Assembly: GCA_025403435.1 (NCBI GenBank)
Contig: CM046348.1
Span: 34,344,052-34,408,051 of the forward strand
Length of the DNA: 64,000 bases
DNA from: Artocarpus heterophyllus
Taxonomy: Eukaryota; Streptophyta; Magnoliopsida; Rosales; Moraceae
Direction of reading: 5' to 3'
The notes beneath the pieces are model-generated. The model was not told where the DNA came from. It saw nothing but the letters and a program-made list of their open reading frames with translations, and ran no database searches. Shown here one piece after another: positions 46,289-59,556 of the stretch; the stretch's first letter is position 1; each line of letters opens with the position of its first letter. Position numbers and translations under genes: made by a program.

Positions 46289-47820
46289 GTCTAGTTAATG
46301 GTTCCCTCAAAAACACAATCCAACTATCTTTTAAGGATCCTCACCTTAAATTTGGGGGAAGAAAATTGAGTTGCTCTTTAAGCATTAGCACCCATAAACG
46401 AGATTGTATTGTGTGTAGATGCAAGCCAATATTAAAGCCCTAGATGAAGACTGCAGCTTGTTCATAAAAGGAGAGAGAGATAGAGAAATATGGAAGTGTA
46501 AATGAAGAATTATTGGTAGAATGCTTGTTTACTTTTTGTCCATAATTCTCATTTTTTAAAAAGAAAAATTAATCTGATAATGAATGCTCAAATGTTTAAA
46601 CATAATGCAATTAAAGTTGGTCACCAAATGGTCATTGTTTTAATTACCTTGCGGTCAAGTGGGACTAAATCAGACTTATTGATATACGTTTATGTGAGCT
46701 CTAATTTCCTGAGGGGGAAACAAAGTAACATGAAAGAAGAAAGTAGAGTTAAAGATAAGAATGCATATTATTTTGACTCATATAGTGACAATGAAACTAA
46801 CTAAGTGTTATTTTTTTTTTTTAATTTTCAATAAAAGGTTTAACGGTGTGATGCATTCTTCTTCTTCTACTTCTTCTTCTTCTTCTTCCTCCTCCTCCTC
46901 CTCCTCTTCTTCTTGTTCTTTTCTCTTCTTTTCTTTTCCAAGGAAATGATATAATACATTCTCATGTTAAAGATAAATTTAGAGGAACATGATAGAACCT
47001 GAATAGTAATTATTATATTGATCTTAAGATAATCATAACAATGAGTGTTTATTATCAACTTCAGCTTGATTATATATATTTATATATTTGTGCATTCGTT
47101 GGAAGATTTTTTTTTTTTTGAGAGTATTATTGACAAAAAGAAAACAAACATTCTAGCTATAACTCTTATAAAATAGTTCAAAACTCAACTTTGATAATTA
47201 TTGTTGGTTTACACGAAAAAGTTTAAGTAAAAAACCTAAAAACGCAATGGAATAGGTTTTAAATTTCTTCTTAAAAGACAAGTACCATTTCATGACGCTA
47301 TATACAACAATTGTAGAAAACTTAAATTGGCAATGTTTTGAATGATCAAATGTTCTGTTGGAAATTTGGTATGAAGACTTGAAGCATGTAATGAAATGCG
47401 CTTTTTTTAAAAGCATTATTTGCCCCCTCTCATTGAGATTGCTTACAGAAATTACTTTGTAAATCGCTTCCAGGATATGAGAAGCCTATGAATGTGTTTT
47501 AGTACCAAGCAATGATGAAGAAACACTGGAAAATTTGAACACAGTTTTTGAGTGAGACAAATAACATGAAAAAGCAGAGAGTAAATTCACTCTGATTACT
47601 TTTTTAATTTATAATTAAAAGACAACTGTTGATTACACAATTTACAAATAACTGCCACCTATTTAGAAAGATTATAACCTTTCTTATCAGCCAAATTTGA
47701 ATTTCGCATTGTTTCTGAGATGTTTATCATCTTTTCAAAATTAATTCAAATTATTTTAAAATATAAATCTGAAAATAAAATAAAAATTAAATTCAAATTT
47801 AACTAAATAAAATAAAATAT
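46289..47820. other. Spacer with a pyrimidine microsatellite
   Basis: No gene seen. A (TTC)n/(TCC)n tract is at 46857-46920. Short open stretches near 46580-46804 have no recognisable domain. Confidence 0.45.
46857..46920. repeat. (TTC)n/(TCC)n microsatellite
   Basis: About twenty pyrimidine triplets, TTC changing to TCC and back to TTC. Confidence 0.9.
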
Positions 47821-49551
47821 TATTTTTATAGGTGCCACATGTCACACATTCATGTGCCCGGGCCTACATGCCCAAGTACCAAGTGGGCCTTTATAGCCTC
47901 ACTGCCCATGCCACACATATGTATGGGCTTTAAGTGAGGCTTGAATGTACAAGTTATCAAACCCTTTAAAAGGGTAGTAGTCTTATAAAGTCCTATAAGC
48001 CTTTGTAAGTTTCTCATGTGGGACTATTGGTTATCACAACACTTAAGAATTCCAGCACATTCTAAAACCTTTAGGTCTTCCTGACTATCCTCTTCATTCT
48101 GAATTAACTAGTGTATGGGCCCTAGTGAAGCTCCTTGGATGATTTCCTATCAATCCTCCTTTGCAAAGGTTCTCAAAAGATTTAAAGGGGAAAGTTCAAG
48201 AACATTGGACAAAGGTCAAACAAAAGTCTACTAAAAATAAAACCTCTAAGAACTATTAATAGATAAATAAATGGAGGATGACACGTGTCACTCCTTTCCT
48301 TTTCTGTGTATTTAAAATCCATCTAATGCCTATTTGAGATTCTATTTAGATTCAAACTAAGATATTATTTCTTTTAATAATTAAAATAATTTTTTTAAAA
48401 TTATCTCAATTATTTATGATATCTAATAAAATAAATAATTAATGGGCAATATCTATTTTAACATTTAAATAGATTTTGTTTTTTACATATTGATAATCAT
48501 TATATCACATGAAAATCATGTGATATAATTATATTATCTGCTCATGGAAAATACATTCACTATGCCACTGTGGTATAGTGTTGGTGCCACATACATGCAC
48601 TGTGTGAATTTTCAAATTAGCCCTTACTAATATAAAATCATGCAAGAAATTTCCTTTTATTCTTCTGAAAAATATTATGAAACTAGCAAGGTAACCTGGT
48701 CGACATATAGATTAATTTAAAATCCAATAATTATTTATTACCTATTTATCTCATAATTAAATTAATAATAATTGTTTACTCTAGTCTGTGCCACTATTTG
48801 AGACCAAAGACGGACTCTTAAATTTTATACATAAATTATATGGAACCTTAAACATTAAATGATGACAATAAGGTTATCCATTAACATAATCATTTACCAT
48901 GTGATTTTATCTTCTACAATAATATTCATAATTAAAGCTAGGTTATAATTTACGTGCAACTTCTCTAATTATCTATTTATTTATGAGTAGCATTAATTTT
49001 CTAATGGGACACTTATTTATGAACAAAACATAAATATGGATTTTGGTCATATTTGTATTCTATATCAAATATATTAATATTATCTGAACATGCTATTAAG
49101 TAGGTGGTGTGGCTACTACATATGTAAATATCTAGTATTTCTAGCTATCTATAATATTATGTCTCACACATTAGCAATCAGAAGAAAATAATAAATAAGA
49201 AATTGTAGAAAATAGCATATTTTAACAATTGTTGAATAAGTAATATCAGATGTTATAAAAATATAAAATAAATAATAGATTTAAACAAATCAATATTATA
49301 AAGCAACTAAAAATAAAAAAATGCTTCTATAGTATCTGAATATTTTCTCTCTCTCTTTCTCTTATTTCCTTTCTTCCTTTCTTCCTCGTCTATTTCTTTC
49401 TCCTATGGCTCTCTATCTCTCTCTTCTTTCCATCTCTCTATTTTTCTCTTGTTGTTAGTGTCGCCAAGCTCATTGAAGTCACAAAGACACAGCCAAAAGT
49501 TACTAACAACAAAGAAAACTGTCGAGCTCGAAACGTAGGTTTGACATTTGC
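47820..49551. other. Spacer with GGGCC-rich patch and small palindromes
   Basis: At 47830-48120 several TGGGCC/GGGCCT motifs and GTGGGACTATTGG occur, which would suit an old LTR or promoter, but I could not pair it with another copy. A perfect 14-bp inverted repeat is at 48499-48529. No gene seen. Confidence 0.4.
48499..48529. repeat. Perfect 14-bp inverted repeat, 3-base loop
   Basis: ATTATATCACATGA (48499-48512) and its complement TCATGTGATATAAT (48516-48529) with AAA between. Confidence 0.85.
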
Positions 49552-50970
49552 TATAACACCCGTTATTTTTAATAGGTATAATTATGTTTAATTTAACTAT
49601 TAGCGTGCCAATTTAAATTTTGTAAAAGTTTGTAACATCAAAAATTTATTCCATATTAATTATTCTACATATTTAAAATTTTTCTACACCTAATTATCAA
49701 AATTACAAAGATGCCCTGAACTTCCATTTATTTACGAAAATATCATTTGGCATTTTCTGCTCAAAGTCTTTTCCTCCCCCCGCCCCCCCCCCCCCCAACA
49801 TTTAGGCTACCTACTCAAGGGAAGCATCCTATGCTTACTTGTTTTCTCTAAATTTTCTTTTCCTCTCAATTTTCTTCACTCCTCGTGCGTCTCCCTCTCT
49901 GCGTCTCTTTCTTTTTCTTCTTTTTCATTCTTCTTCTTTCTCTCTTCATTTCCTTTTCTTTTGTTTCTCCTCACCCATGGCTGCCTACAAGCAAGAACAT
50001 CAAAGAAACCAAACCACCGAAACTTCACCCATTTCTACCAAAAATCACAAAAATGACCTCCCACAAACTCATAAATCAATGTAGCTTAGAGATTTTCAAG
50101 ATCAAACAACACTTTTGAATTAAGTTTTGGGGTTAGATTTTTAAAACTTAAACTTTGATTTAAATTAAGATTTGAGTATGAAAAATTGTTAGAAATTAGT
50201 TTATGATGATTATAAACTGTTTATGCATTATTTTTATACTTAGAAAGATGTTAGAAAGCTAAATTTTGGAGAAAAGGATGAGAAACCATGAATTGGAATT
50301 CTAGAAAATTTTGAGAAAAAACAACAATAGTACCCTAAAAACGATGTTACTGTAGCTGTGCCAACGATATGACGCCGTTTCACTGTATATTGCATTGTTT
50401 TACTATAGCATACGCTAATAAATAAATTGACATAATGATAACTTTGAACGGTGATATTGTTAGGAAATCTCTAACTATATATGACATAAGTTGTTCAAGG
50501 TAATTGGAGCACACATGGTATTGGTGACAAGCTAGAGGTTATTAGTAGATTATTTTCTAAAGAGGTAGGAATGCTATTACTCAATTTTTGAAAGGTTTTA
50601 TTTAATTAAAATTAATTATTTGGTTTGCAAGATAACTTATATATTATTTTATAAATATTATTATATGTATATTACTTGGAAACGCAATACTTTAGACCCA
50701 TCCTATAATGTACAGTGAGATCAAATGATTTGATATGTTTTAATATAATTTTGGGAAACATAGTTAGATAATACGGACTCCATACATATCGATAAGGATA
50801 TGAGAGGATGGTGAGACATGAAAAGGACGGTAGTTACATCCTTAGGTATGTATACTCAAGAGGTAAATAGGAGGAGGCATTGGCGATCTCATGAGTCAAA
50901 AGTCTTAAAATGCATTGTACAAGAAATGCTTTGGTGAGGATTCAGGACTTGATATTCTCTCACCATGAAC
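49552..50970 (+). repeat. Degenerate Tekay-type gypsy LTR, probably solo or truncated
   Basis: It opens TATAACACCCGTTATTTTTAAT then AGGTATAATTATG and TTAGCGTGCCAATTTAAA, the same order of blocks as the outer gypsy LTR start (TGTAATGTCT, AGGTGTGATTAG, TTAGTGTGCCTAATTTAAA). A CT-rich stretch and a GAGGTAGGA block at about 50570 also occur in the expected order. No internal region follows. A poly-C run is at 49783-49796. The right end is a guess. Confidence 0.45.
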
Positions 50971-52015
50971 TCATGGTTAGATGTTTTGAGTTATCAAGCG
51001 CGCCCTTTGGAGGTTACGTTAAGTAGAGAGACTGATAACATGTCTTTTTTCTTTATTAAAACGCAAAAGGCGTTTCCATATTATTTATTTCTCCTTGAAT
51101 TGCACACGCCAGCAAAGGGCATTAATCCTAAATCATTTTCTGACGCAATCTCAGGGACACTTGGCTCCTTTAATTCGTGCCGAGTTTTAAGGGCCAGATG
51201 TGGATGGACGAGGAAGAGAGTCACACAAGAGCTTCACGGAACAGGCAACATTGGAACCGGTGCTGGCAGAGTGCGCCTGCACGTTGGGTGTTTAAAAGCA
51301 TGGTAAGGGCTATTAATTAAAACTATTTTTATTATAATATGTTAAATTTTTATATTGTAACAATTTTTTTATTATTATTATAGATATGAGAGTTTTATAC
51401 TGTTTATAACTAAAAAAATAGTAAAAACAACGATTTCTATCATTCTTCTAAGCACCTGGTAAATAAAATAAAATTAATTTAAACCAAAAAAATTAAAATA
51501 GAATTAAAATAAAATAAAATAACTTAAATTAAATAATTAAAAGACAAAAGCATGACATATCAACGTTCACATCTTCCATTCCAAAGTCCTACGCTGCGTA
51601 ATAATTCCAGTATCAATATTTAGTTTGTTTTCCATTTGATTGTTTCCTAATCAAAAGATCACATACGTAAACTTAAAAGCAAAGTTTTTTAAATTCGATT
51701 TTGCGTGGTTTAAAATATCACATCAAAGTTCAAAATTATTTCAATAAATGCCCGAATTTGAACAACTCTTATGGGTTTAAACTTATACAAACACCTATAC
51801 TAAGGCTACCTAAATTTTATCTTGGTCACATTAAAAAACCTTAACACATTTAATAATGGTAAATTCATATATAAAAAAAAAAAACCTTAGGTAGTCGATC
51901 AAGCAAGTCAAGTGATTAAATAAGAAGTCCCAAGTGATCGAAGACTTCCTTACTCAACTTAAGAATGGCTAATTCGACAAGAACAATTGATTTGAAGAAT
52001 TAATTTAGGGATATT
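50971..52015. other. Spacer, nothing firmly recognised
   Basis: An open stretch at 50965-51306 (113 codons) shows no domain or codon bias and straddles the likely LTR end. The rest is AT-rich. Confidence 0.4.
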
Positions 52016-52049
52016 TTTATTTTTATACCTTGCATTTTAAGCTTATAAA

Positions 52050-52435
52050 AAAATCATACATTGTATTTTAAACTTTAACACTTTTATACTTTCATATTTA
52101 AACCAAAAATTAAATTCGTACATTTTTCATATCAATATTTGATTTTGACCACAAACGGACCTAAACATTTTTACAGGAAAACTGAAAAATGCATAAAATT
52201 TTTGAGAAAAGCTAAAATTTTCAAAATATGAAGGATATTTAAGTATTTTATAAAATGAAAAACTAAAAAATGCATAAAAATTTTGATAAGAAGATGAAAT
52301 TTTCAAAATATGAAGGACATTTAAGTATTTTATAAAGTTAAAATCAAACTCTTACCTGAAAACAAAGAATTTAACATGAATTTAAAATGTGAAGGTATAA
52401 TAATGTTAAAGTTCAAAATTCAAGGTATAAAGTTT
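52050..52435. mobile_element. Fold-back (MITE-like) element with internal 81-bp duplication
   Basis: The left arm (about 52058-52140, TTGTATTTTAAACTTTAACA and on) is complementary, with mismatches, to the right arm (about 52340-52430, ending TGTTAAAGTTCAAAATTCAA). Between them an 81-bp segment is present twice in tandem (about 52178-52340; GCATAAAA at 52191 and 52272). No transposase. Confidence 0.55.
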
Positions 52436-53545
52436 ACGTAACCTCAAAATATTAGATGAAAAAATGAAGATAACCCAATTAATTTAGCAAGCATGAGAAA
52501 GAGTTTGTAAAAAGTCCGTTAAGGTAACCCAATGGGATACTGGTTAGCCAGTCAAGTTACCTACACAGCCAAGAAAGAAACAAGTTAGTTAATTTGTTGC
52601 TTCCTCCAAATACAATAAAGACCAAATCCTGCGACTAAAGTTCATGTATGATTCAATCTTGAGTAGGTTATATACATCTGATGGTGAAATGACTAAAGAA
52701 ACCACTCTTATCGTAGGAGTGTTGTTAAATCAGGACAAGATCTCGATATGTCATTTAGGCGTGGATGAGTGGGATACTCAAAGTACGTATATTAAGTAAA
52801 AAAAGACCTCACCTACGACATTCCACGACTTGAAGACTTTCTTCGTATCACAAATTAAGATTTTTCAAAATTAATTTAGAGCATAAAAGTAATCTAGTCA
52901 ACTCTAAAACATAATCTACCGAATTACTTTCCATTGCACTGTTATATTTCACAGTGTTGTCACACAGAAATAAAAGGAGAGATTTTTATTTTTTTTGTTT
53001 TCTAGTTTTTTTTTTTTAATTTTTAAAGAATTTAAAACATATTGAATTTTTATATTCAAATTAGTTTCAAACATAGTAAAGTTGTCAAATTATTCCTATA
53101 TTATATACTATATCTTAATTACAGGCCAATTTGTATTAAAAATTTTAACAAAGAGTTTTTTATTAATATTTTACTTAACGGAGGAACACTGCCAGTAGGA
53201 TTATAGTTGAAAGAAATTTTTATAATTAATTATTAATTTAAAGATTATATGAAATTAAAATTTGTATAAATTTGAGGGGACATTAATCTTTTATTGGGAA
53301 AATACAGTTTTCCTTATATCATTTTCAAATATCAAATCATGATAGAAATTAGGGTGATTATATGAAAGGATTAAATTAGTTATTATGAAAATATCATCTA
53401 CAAAGGATTTTTTTTAATCTTTTATTAAAAGTTTTATTTTATTTTTTGAATGTGACATCTATAAGTTTATGTGTGCAAATATTAGTCACTCACTTGTATA
53501 TTAAAGAAATACATAGTTTTATTTTCAGAAACACAAAAAATAAAA
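52436..53545. other. AT-rich spacer, nothing recognised
   Basis: No gene or repeat that I can support. Confidence 0.4.
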
Positions 53546-54372
53546 TGGTTTTGAAAACTTGTTTGGCTAAGAAAATAGATTTCAAATAAAATGAAAACAT
53601 TCTCAAGATAAGAGAGAAGTTGAGCTTTTTGGAAAAAAAAAAAAGTTAATTTTTGGTTTTTTCGAGGGTTGACATTTTTAGTTTTTTAAAATTTCAACCC
53701 CTCTCTCTCCTCTCAACCAAGACCCTTCTCTCTCTCCACTCAACCTAGTAATCCAACGCCACTGTTCGCCCGATTTTGTCACCGTCGTTTGTTGACCGGT
53801 GTTGACCTAGATAATGGTGGCAGAGATGGGTGCCGAATCGACGCTCTCGGTGAGAGGAATACATTTCCAATGTTAGTTTCTCCAAATGATGTCTAGTTTG
53901 CTAGAAAACATTCAAAAACCGTCAATGGAGCGTTGATGGACCCAACATTTTTTGTCAACCATTGGGGCGATAGTAGGGTGGGTTTTGCTCCACTTGACAA
54001 GAGAAATTCAACGGTGCAACCCGCCAACAGATAGGATTTCAGACGGCGTCGGAATCTTGCACAGAAGGTGTTGGAGGTGCTGCAATTTCGTGGCAGTCAG
54101 TGAGGCGGTGCCTTTCGAGCGCCAGAGGTTTTGGAGGGCGGCAATCATGGGAGAGCCATACGTGGTGGTTGTTGGCGGCCGGAGGGTGGTTGATTGGAGT
54201 GGACAGTGTTTTTCTACTTTTTATTGAGGGAGAGAGACGAAAGTGAGAGTGAAGAGGGGAAAAAATTTCAAAAAAATGCTTAAAATTTAACCATATACAA
54301 TTTCCCAAAATATTTTTCAAAATATTTTTCATTTTCAATTTTTACCCAAAACAAAACTATCTCGAAAACTAT
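53546..54372. mobile_element. Possible non-autonomous TIR element with GC-rich core
   Basis: The left end GTTTTGAAAACTTGTTTGGC and the complement of the right end GTTTTCGAGATAGTTTTGTT are similar, followed on both sides by AAAATAG/AAAATTG-type sequence. The core (53750-54240) is much richer in G and C, with short open stretches on both strands but no known domain. Target duplication not identified. Confidence 0.3.
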
Positions 54373-54820
54373 ATCAAACGAGCCAATGTAATTTTCAGCT
54401 TGAGAACTACTTTGAAGAAAGGGTGGTCTTACAAACAAGAAAATATAGAGATCCATCGATGGGAAAGGGTGAAAACTTTTCATGCCACTCACAATTTGCC
54501 TCATGCAGCAAAGAAAAGACAGTACGGAGGCTATCAATGAGAGTATAAGATTTATCAACACGACAACGAAGAAACCAAAAGATAGGGTCGGAGAGACAGG
54601 AAGAAATTCTTTATTTTATTTTTTATTTTTTTAAATAAGAGACAACGAGATGTTGACTCATCGTTTATGAGGATCCCAGAAACAAAACCAAAAATAAAAG
54701 GGAATAAGAAAAAACAACTGATGCACTACATTGATTATTTTTCACCCAGACAAGAGACCTTTCATCATACAAAAGTATTACTTAGATCTATTTGCGCCTG
54801 ATTAATTTATATTGTGGGCT
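54373..54820. other. 3' flank of the AGT3-like gene
   Basis: On the minus strand this is the 3' UTR and beyond. AATAAT at about 54733-54738 is the best poly(A)-signal candidate, about 85 bp after the stop; no canonical AATAAA is close. Confidence 0.35.
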
Positions 54821-57800
54821 TCACATCTTCGCCAATGTGTAATCCATGACGTCCACTAAGAAATCTGCCATTAAAACAAGTTCAACAAGTTTAATGCTAA
54901 TCTCAGAAGAATTAAAAAAAAATGGAGGATAATTTCTCAAAATACGATTCTGTGAAAAAGCAAAAGAAAAATCTACCTGCATCCTCCTTGGTGAGGCAGA
55001 GGGGGGGTGTAATTCTAAAAACATTTCCATAAAATCCACCTTTGCCTACGAGCACCCCCATATCTGATGAGAAATTGACAAAAAGGCACAAAATAAGTTG
55101 AGAGTTTATTGTAGCTGTGAGAAACTTTATAATATGAGCGAACTGGAAGAACATGGGGCACAAACCTTTCATTTGGTCCATAACATGTAAAGTTTCAGCC
55201 TTCGCAGGCTTCTTCAATTGACGGTCAGTGACAAGTTCAACTCCGAGCATTAATCCTCTTCCCCTCACGTCCCCAATAACTGTAAGGTCGAACATGTATC
55301 AATGAGGATTCGAGTCTTGCTCATGATGTAAATCTGAGCGTCTTTCATTTGAGTTATTGACCATGTTTGTATTTCTAGTACAGACAAGGGAATTTGTCGT
55401 GCAGAACTGAATCCTTATGCACAAACAAGGACATGAGAATTTACCTTCATATTTGTCCTTCAATGCTGTGAGTCTCTCCTTCAGATGAGATCCCACAACA
55501 AATGCATTCTCCTGAAGCTTTTCTTTCTCAATCACCTTCAAAACAGCTAGTCCTGCAGCTGTGCATACAGGGTTTCCACCAAAGGTGTTGAAGTAACTGC
55601 GACGAGTCAGGACCTCTGCAATCTCAGGAGTCGTCACCACAGCACCAAGGGGAATACCGTTTCCTATGCCCTGCAGATTACCAAGAAGAAAATTTTTAAC
55701 AGGAAAACAATGCCAATTTCTTATGCTCACTAAGGAGCAAAAATGAGTAATTCTCTTTGTACTTATAGTCGTGCATTAAAAGGAAATGAATACGGTGGAA
55801 TTCAAAAGGGAACAAGATATCTCCATGAATTTTAGTGGGGGTAAAAAGAACCCAAAGAAAATTAACCTTTGCCATTGTCACTATGTCGGGCACAACACCT
55901 TGGATCTCAAATCCCCAGAAGTGGCTGCCAGTGCGAGCAAACCCAGACTGGACCTCATCAGCGATACAAAGGCCACCTGCTTTCTTTATGCTATTATAAA
56001 CAACGGGCAGGTAACCTGGTGCCAACTCCACGATGCCCCCGACTCCCTGTTGTTTATATGATGAAGAACATTTGTCATTTGGTACAACTAGCAAAAGGGT
56101 CTAAAAACCGGAAGAAAAAAAAAGAACAAAGCAAAAGCAAAAACAAAAAAAAAACAAAAACAAAAAAAAAACAAAAACAAAAAAACCAGAACAAAAAAAA
56201 AAATTTGGGAAATAAGGAATTTGAACTAAGATTGGATTGGATTGACATACCTGGATAGATTCAGACATAAAAGCAGCAACATGTCCAGACGTTCCAAAAT
56301 CGATAAGATCTTGGACGTCTCTTGCATACTTCTCTCCATCTGAACCAAAAACACCTCTGTATGGGTCCGGATTTAGAGCATGATGAACTCCACTCTGTCA
56401 ATGAAACCGGCATAAGTCTTTTTAGCCAATTATGATTTCAGTTAAAAAATGCCTTGGAGTCTACTTATCATGTTACTATACGACATTCAATTTGGTTAGT
56501 TGTTATTAGTTTGTGGTATGATTGATGCAACCTGGAAAGGCCAAACTTAAGGTTCCCATCACCAGTAAAGATGGCCAACTTTCTCTACCATGTAGAAAAT
56601 TAAGCATAACTGGAATCTCTATAAAAATACGTCCCAAAAGGAAACTTCCAAGTTTCAAACTGAGTAAGTGCGATGTCTGGTTTTGACTAGCTTTAAAGTT
56701 GTAATGTCATTTTAAGAATCGTTAATATGCTCGTCTTTTTGTTCGAGATGACGTTTAATGTAGTTGTTATCATAATATTGTGTGTGATAATATATCACGC
56801 CCACCGTAATGTAGTTTTTAATAAATCTTTAGATTTACATCACAATTTCTTTGGCTTCGGATTCATGTCATTTCTCATGCACCTTTTACTAGTATATTTG
56901 TACGCCAAAATCTTAAACTCCAATATTTCGTGGCATAAATTTAAATGTGAGATTTTTTTTTGTGGGATTCTTTAAAATTTTTCTTTATGTGCATACATTT
57001 AATTCTTGCCCGTATGTAGCACGGAACACAACAAAATTATTTCTTGGAGTTGTAGCCAAATATGTCAATTCTTGGAGTTGTAGCCAAATATGTCAATTAT
57101 TTTATTCTGTATCTTACAAACAATGATTTATTTTGTATAATGATGTGTTGAAGGGAAATGAAAGATCCATGGTAGTAAAATTCAAAACTCGCAAGTATAG
57201 TTTTTTGCTCAGAAAATTCGCAGAGTATATATGAGGTGGAGAATGTTACCTGTATGACATTAAATTTCCAGTTGCCCTGTGCAGTGGCCCCCATAGTCCC
57301 AGCTGCGTTACCATGATAAGCGTTCCTCAAAGATATTATGTCATGGCAACCTGTGTAAAGCCTCGCCATCATCATCGCCAACTCATTCGCTTCCGTTCCA
57401 GAATTCGTGAAGAACACCACCTATACACACACATACCCGTAGATTTTTCATATAAGCAAGTAAACTTCAAATTAGCAAACACAAAAAGGTACAAAATCAG
57501 AGTCAAATATTTGGTGGCTCCTGGGTTGTCAGAATAATGGGTTTTCAAACTGATTGATGAATTTCACAAAAACATCAACAATTATAAGCTTCTTAAACAA
57601 GAGCAATGTTATTTCATCCAATTATTTGTTAAGAATAACTGAAATGAAATTCAAGATGTAGCAAAGATAGTGTTAATATGCGGCTAGCCTTTACAAATTC
57701 CATCAACATATGTCCATGGCCCAGACTGGCCAAGCCTAGAATGAAAGTGGATACAGCAATTTAATATGCTTTCTAGTCACGACAACATTGTCCACATAGT

Positions 57801-59418
57801 GTAACTTTAAAGACCCACATAAGTCAATCACCAAAAAAAAAAAAAAAAAAAACAAAAAGACCCACGTAAGTCTCCACCAAAAAAAAGACCCACATAACTT
57901 CTACACGAAATCATAAAAATTAAGACCATTACCAAGTGGCTTGGCTGAGCGGAGCATGGTAAAAAGACAAATAGACAAGTCCCCCTGTGGGGCCCGACCA
58001 GCCAAGACAGAATAAAAAGTAAAAAACAAAAATACATATTACTACCGAGTTAAGGTGTGGTGCTTTTATTGTAGGGTCCACAGACTGTTATCTCGGTTGT
58101 TAGATTGATATTTGAGACCGGATATGCGAGAGAATTTTCTGAACACTCTCTTTACATCCATTGCACAAGACACAAGTGCCATGTGATTTAACTCCTCGGT
58201 ACTATATCAATAATCTCTACGATGACGTGCTCTTACTGTCAGATTTTTTTATTCTCGAAAAAAAAAGTAAAAATATGATTTTTTTTTTATTTCAACTTTC
58301 TAACATATGTTTTGTCAATAGTGTATATTTTTTTTTCAATAAAGAGAATATTTTTGTTTCAATTAAAATCAATTATTTAGCTGAACATGCTGGAGAAAAA
58401 AGGACCTTAAGATCTCCAGGCAGCTTGGATGCGAGGGCCTCAGCGAAGTCGGCAATGGCGCCGTTGAGGTAGAGGATCGTGGAGTGCTGGATGCGGTTGG
58501 TTTGAGTGACAATGGCCTCGACGATATCGGGATGACAGTGGCCGCATGACACCGTGGCAATCCCCCCAAAAGCGTCCAAATATCTCCTCCCCTTCTCGTC
58601 GAACAAGTACTGCCTCTTCCCAGCCACCACGTTCAACTGCTCACACACAAAAATCAAAGATGAAGATAGACACATCATTAATTATTCCCTCGAAATTAAA
58701 GGCCCGTATGTTTCAATATTTAAATCACAGTTTAAATTATTTTGTTATAGTATTTTCTCTCGTAAAAAACCCAAACCGAGCCCCAAATCAAATCAACCAA
58801 CCAGTACTAATATGGCCCACACCAAAACAAAAATAATACAAAGGAATAATAAAAAACACACAAATCATTGCGAAATTCTTTTATTAATGCAAAGACTTCA
58901 AAAAAAAGGTGAAAATCGATTGTGTAATAATAGAGACGCAATAATAATGTTTCCAGTGGTCTTGATCACTTTGTAAACAACAAAATAATAATAATAATAA
59001 TAATAATAAAAAAGAGGGAGAAATATGAAATTGAGACAAGGATAAAACAAAATTGTTTCGATTTTTAAGATTTTTCATTTGTCTGAAAAAAATCGATTAT
59101 TTTCCATGATTTTGATTGATTTCGGAAAGATATGAACCGGATTTAGATCCGACGGAAATTGAGAGAGAAACTCACGGGTTTCTTGTAGAAGTGGAACATG
59201 GAAGGGCTGAGATACTCCTTGCGCTTGGCAAGGATCTCGTCGGCGGTGGGACCGTCGTACGGCGGAGGAGAGAAATCGAAGGGAGGGATTTTCGGAACAT
59301 CGGCGGTGTCGGCGCCATTGTAGGCTTCCTTAGCTTCTTCTGCGACAGAGGAAAAGCATCGTTTCCATCGCGGAAATTCTCTTCCGGACAACACGCTCCT
59401 TGCTAAGAATCTCTGCAT
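54821..59418 (-). CDS. AGT3: Alanine-glyoxylate aminotransferase 2 homologue, mitochondrial (AGT3-like), nine exons
   Basis: Exons (minus): 59176-59418, 58406-58636, 57250-57420, 56251-56394, 55867-56046, 55445-55670, 55166-55279, 54977-55063, 54821-54864. All introns are GT-AG. The join is 1440 bp, 479 residues, the usual family length, with no stop. The protein is a class III PLP-dependent aminotransferase that transfers an amino group from alanine to glyoxylate, giving pyruvate and glycine; it acts in glyoxylate or photorespiratory nitrogen metabolism. Seen: presequence-like basic, Ser-rich N-terminus ([10 protein letters not shown]); NSGTEANE (164-171); AYHG near 192; [11 protein letters not shown] with PLP-ring Asp293; Schiff-base Lys323 in TMAKGIGNG, the last codon of exon 5; TFGGNP near 352; [12 protein letters not shown] chose MQRF over an in-frame Met four codons upstream because family members begin there. 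The AGT3 subtype is from recall, less sure than the family. Confidence 0.93.
56117..56205. repeat. A-rich CAAAAA repeat in intron 4
   Basis: Imperfect (CAAAAA)n and A-runs between the branch region and acceptor side of intron 4 (56047-56250) of the AGT3-like gene. Confidence 0.8.
57041..57096. repeat. 28-bp perfect tandem duplication in intron 3
   Basis: TTCTTGGAGTTGTAGCCAAA and eight more bases occur at 57041-57068 and again at 57069-57096 without a mismatch, inside intron 3 (56395-57249). Confidence 0.92.
58984..59009. repeat. (AAT)n microsatellite in intron 1
   Basis: About eight AAT/ATA triplets in intron 1 (58637-59175) of the AGT3-like gene. Confidence 0.9.
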
Positions 59419-59556
59419 TTTTTTTCCCACTGCCTGTTCGTTTCCCTAGAAAATCTCACAGTGTTTGTTTCCTAGGAAAGATCTTTCTTTCTCTCCGCGC
59501 TTTTACTTGATCCCTTCCAAAAATGCAGGACTGGTTTCTGCTTCGGAGGGTGTATT

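Noticed and set aside
50965..51306. 113-codon reading frame as a gene
   Set aside because: No domain or codon bias, and it overlaps the end of a decayed LTR-like stretch.
53952..54227. 91-codon reading frame as a gene
   Set aside because: The opposite strand is open too, no domain is visible and it lies in a probable mobile element.
55299..55730. Separate small genes within the AGT3-like locus
   Set aside because: These are exons read on into introns. With GT-AG splicing they join into one 479-residue protein.
58373..58678. Alternative N-terminus for the aminotransferase at a Met upstream of exon 2
   Set aside because: The residues before LNVV are intron sequence; exon 1 with its presequence joins in phase at TTGAACGTGG.
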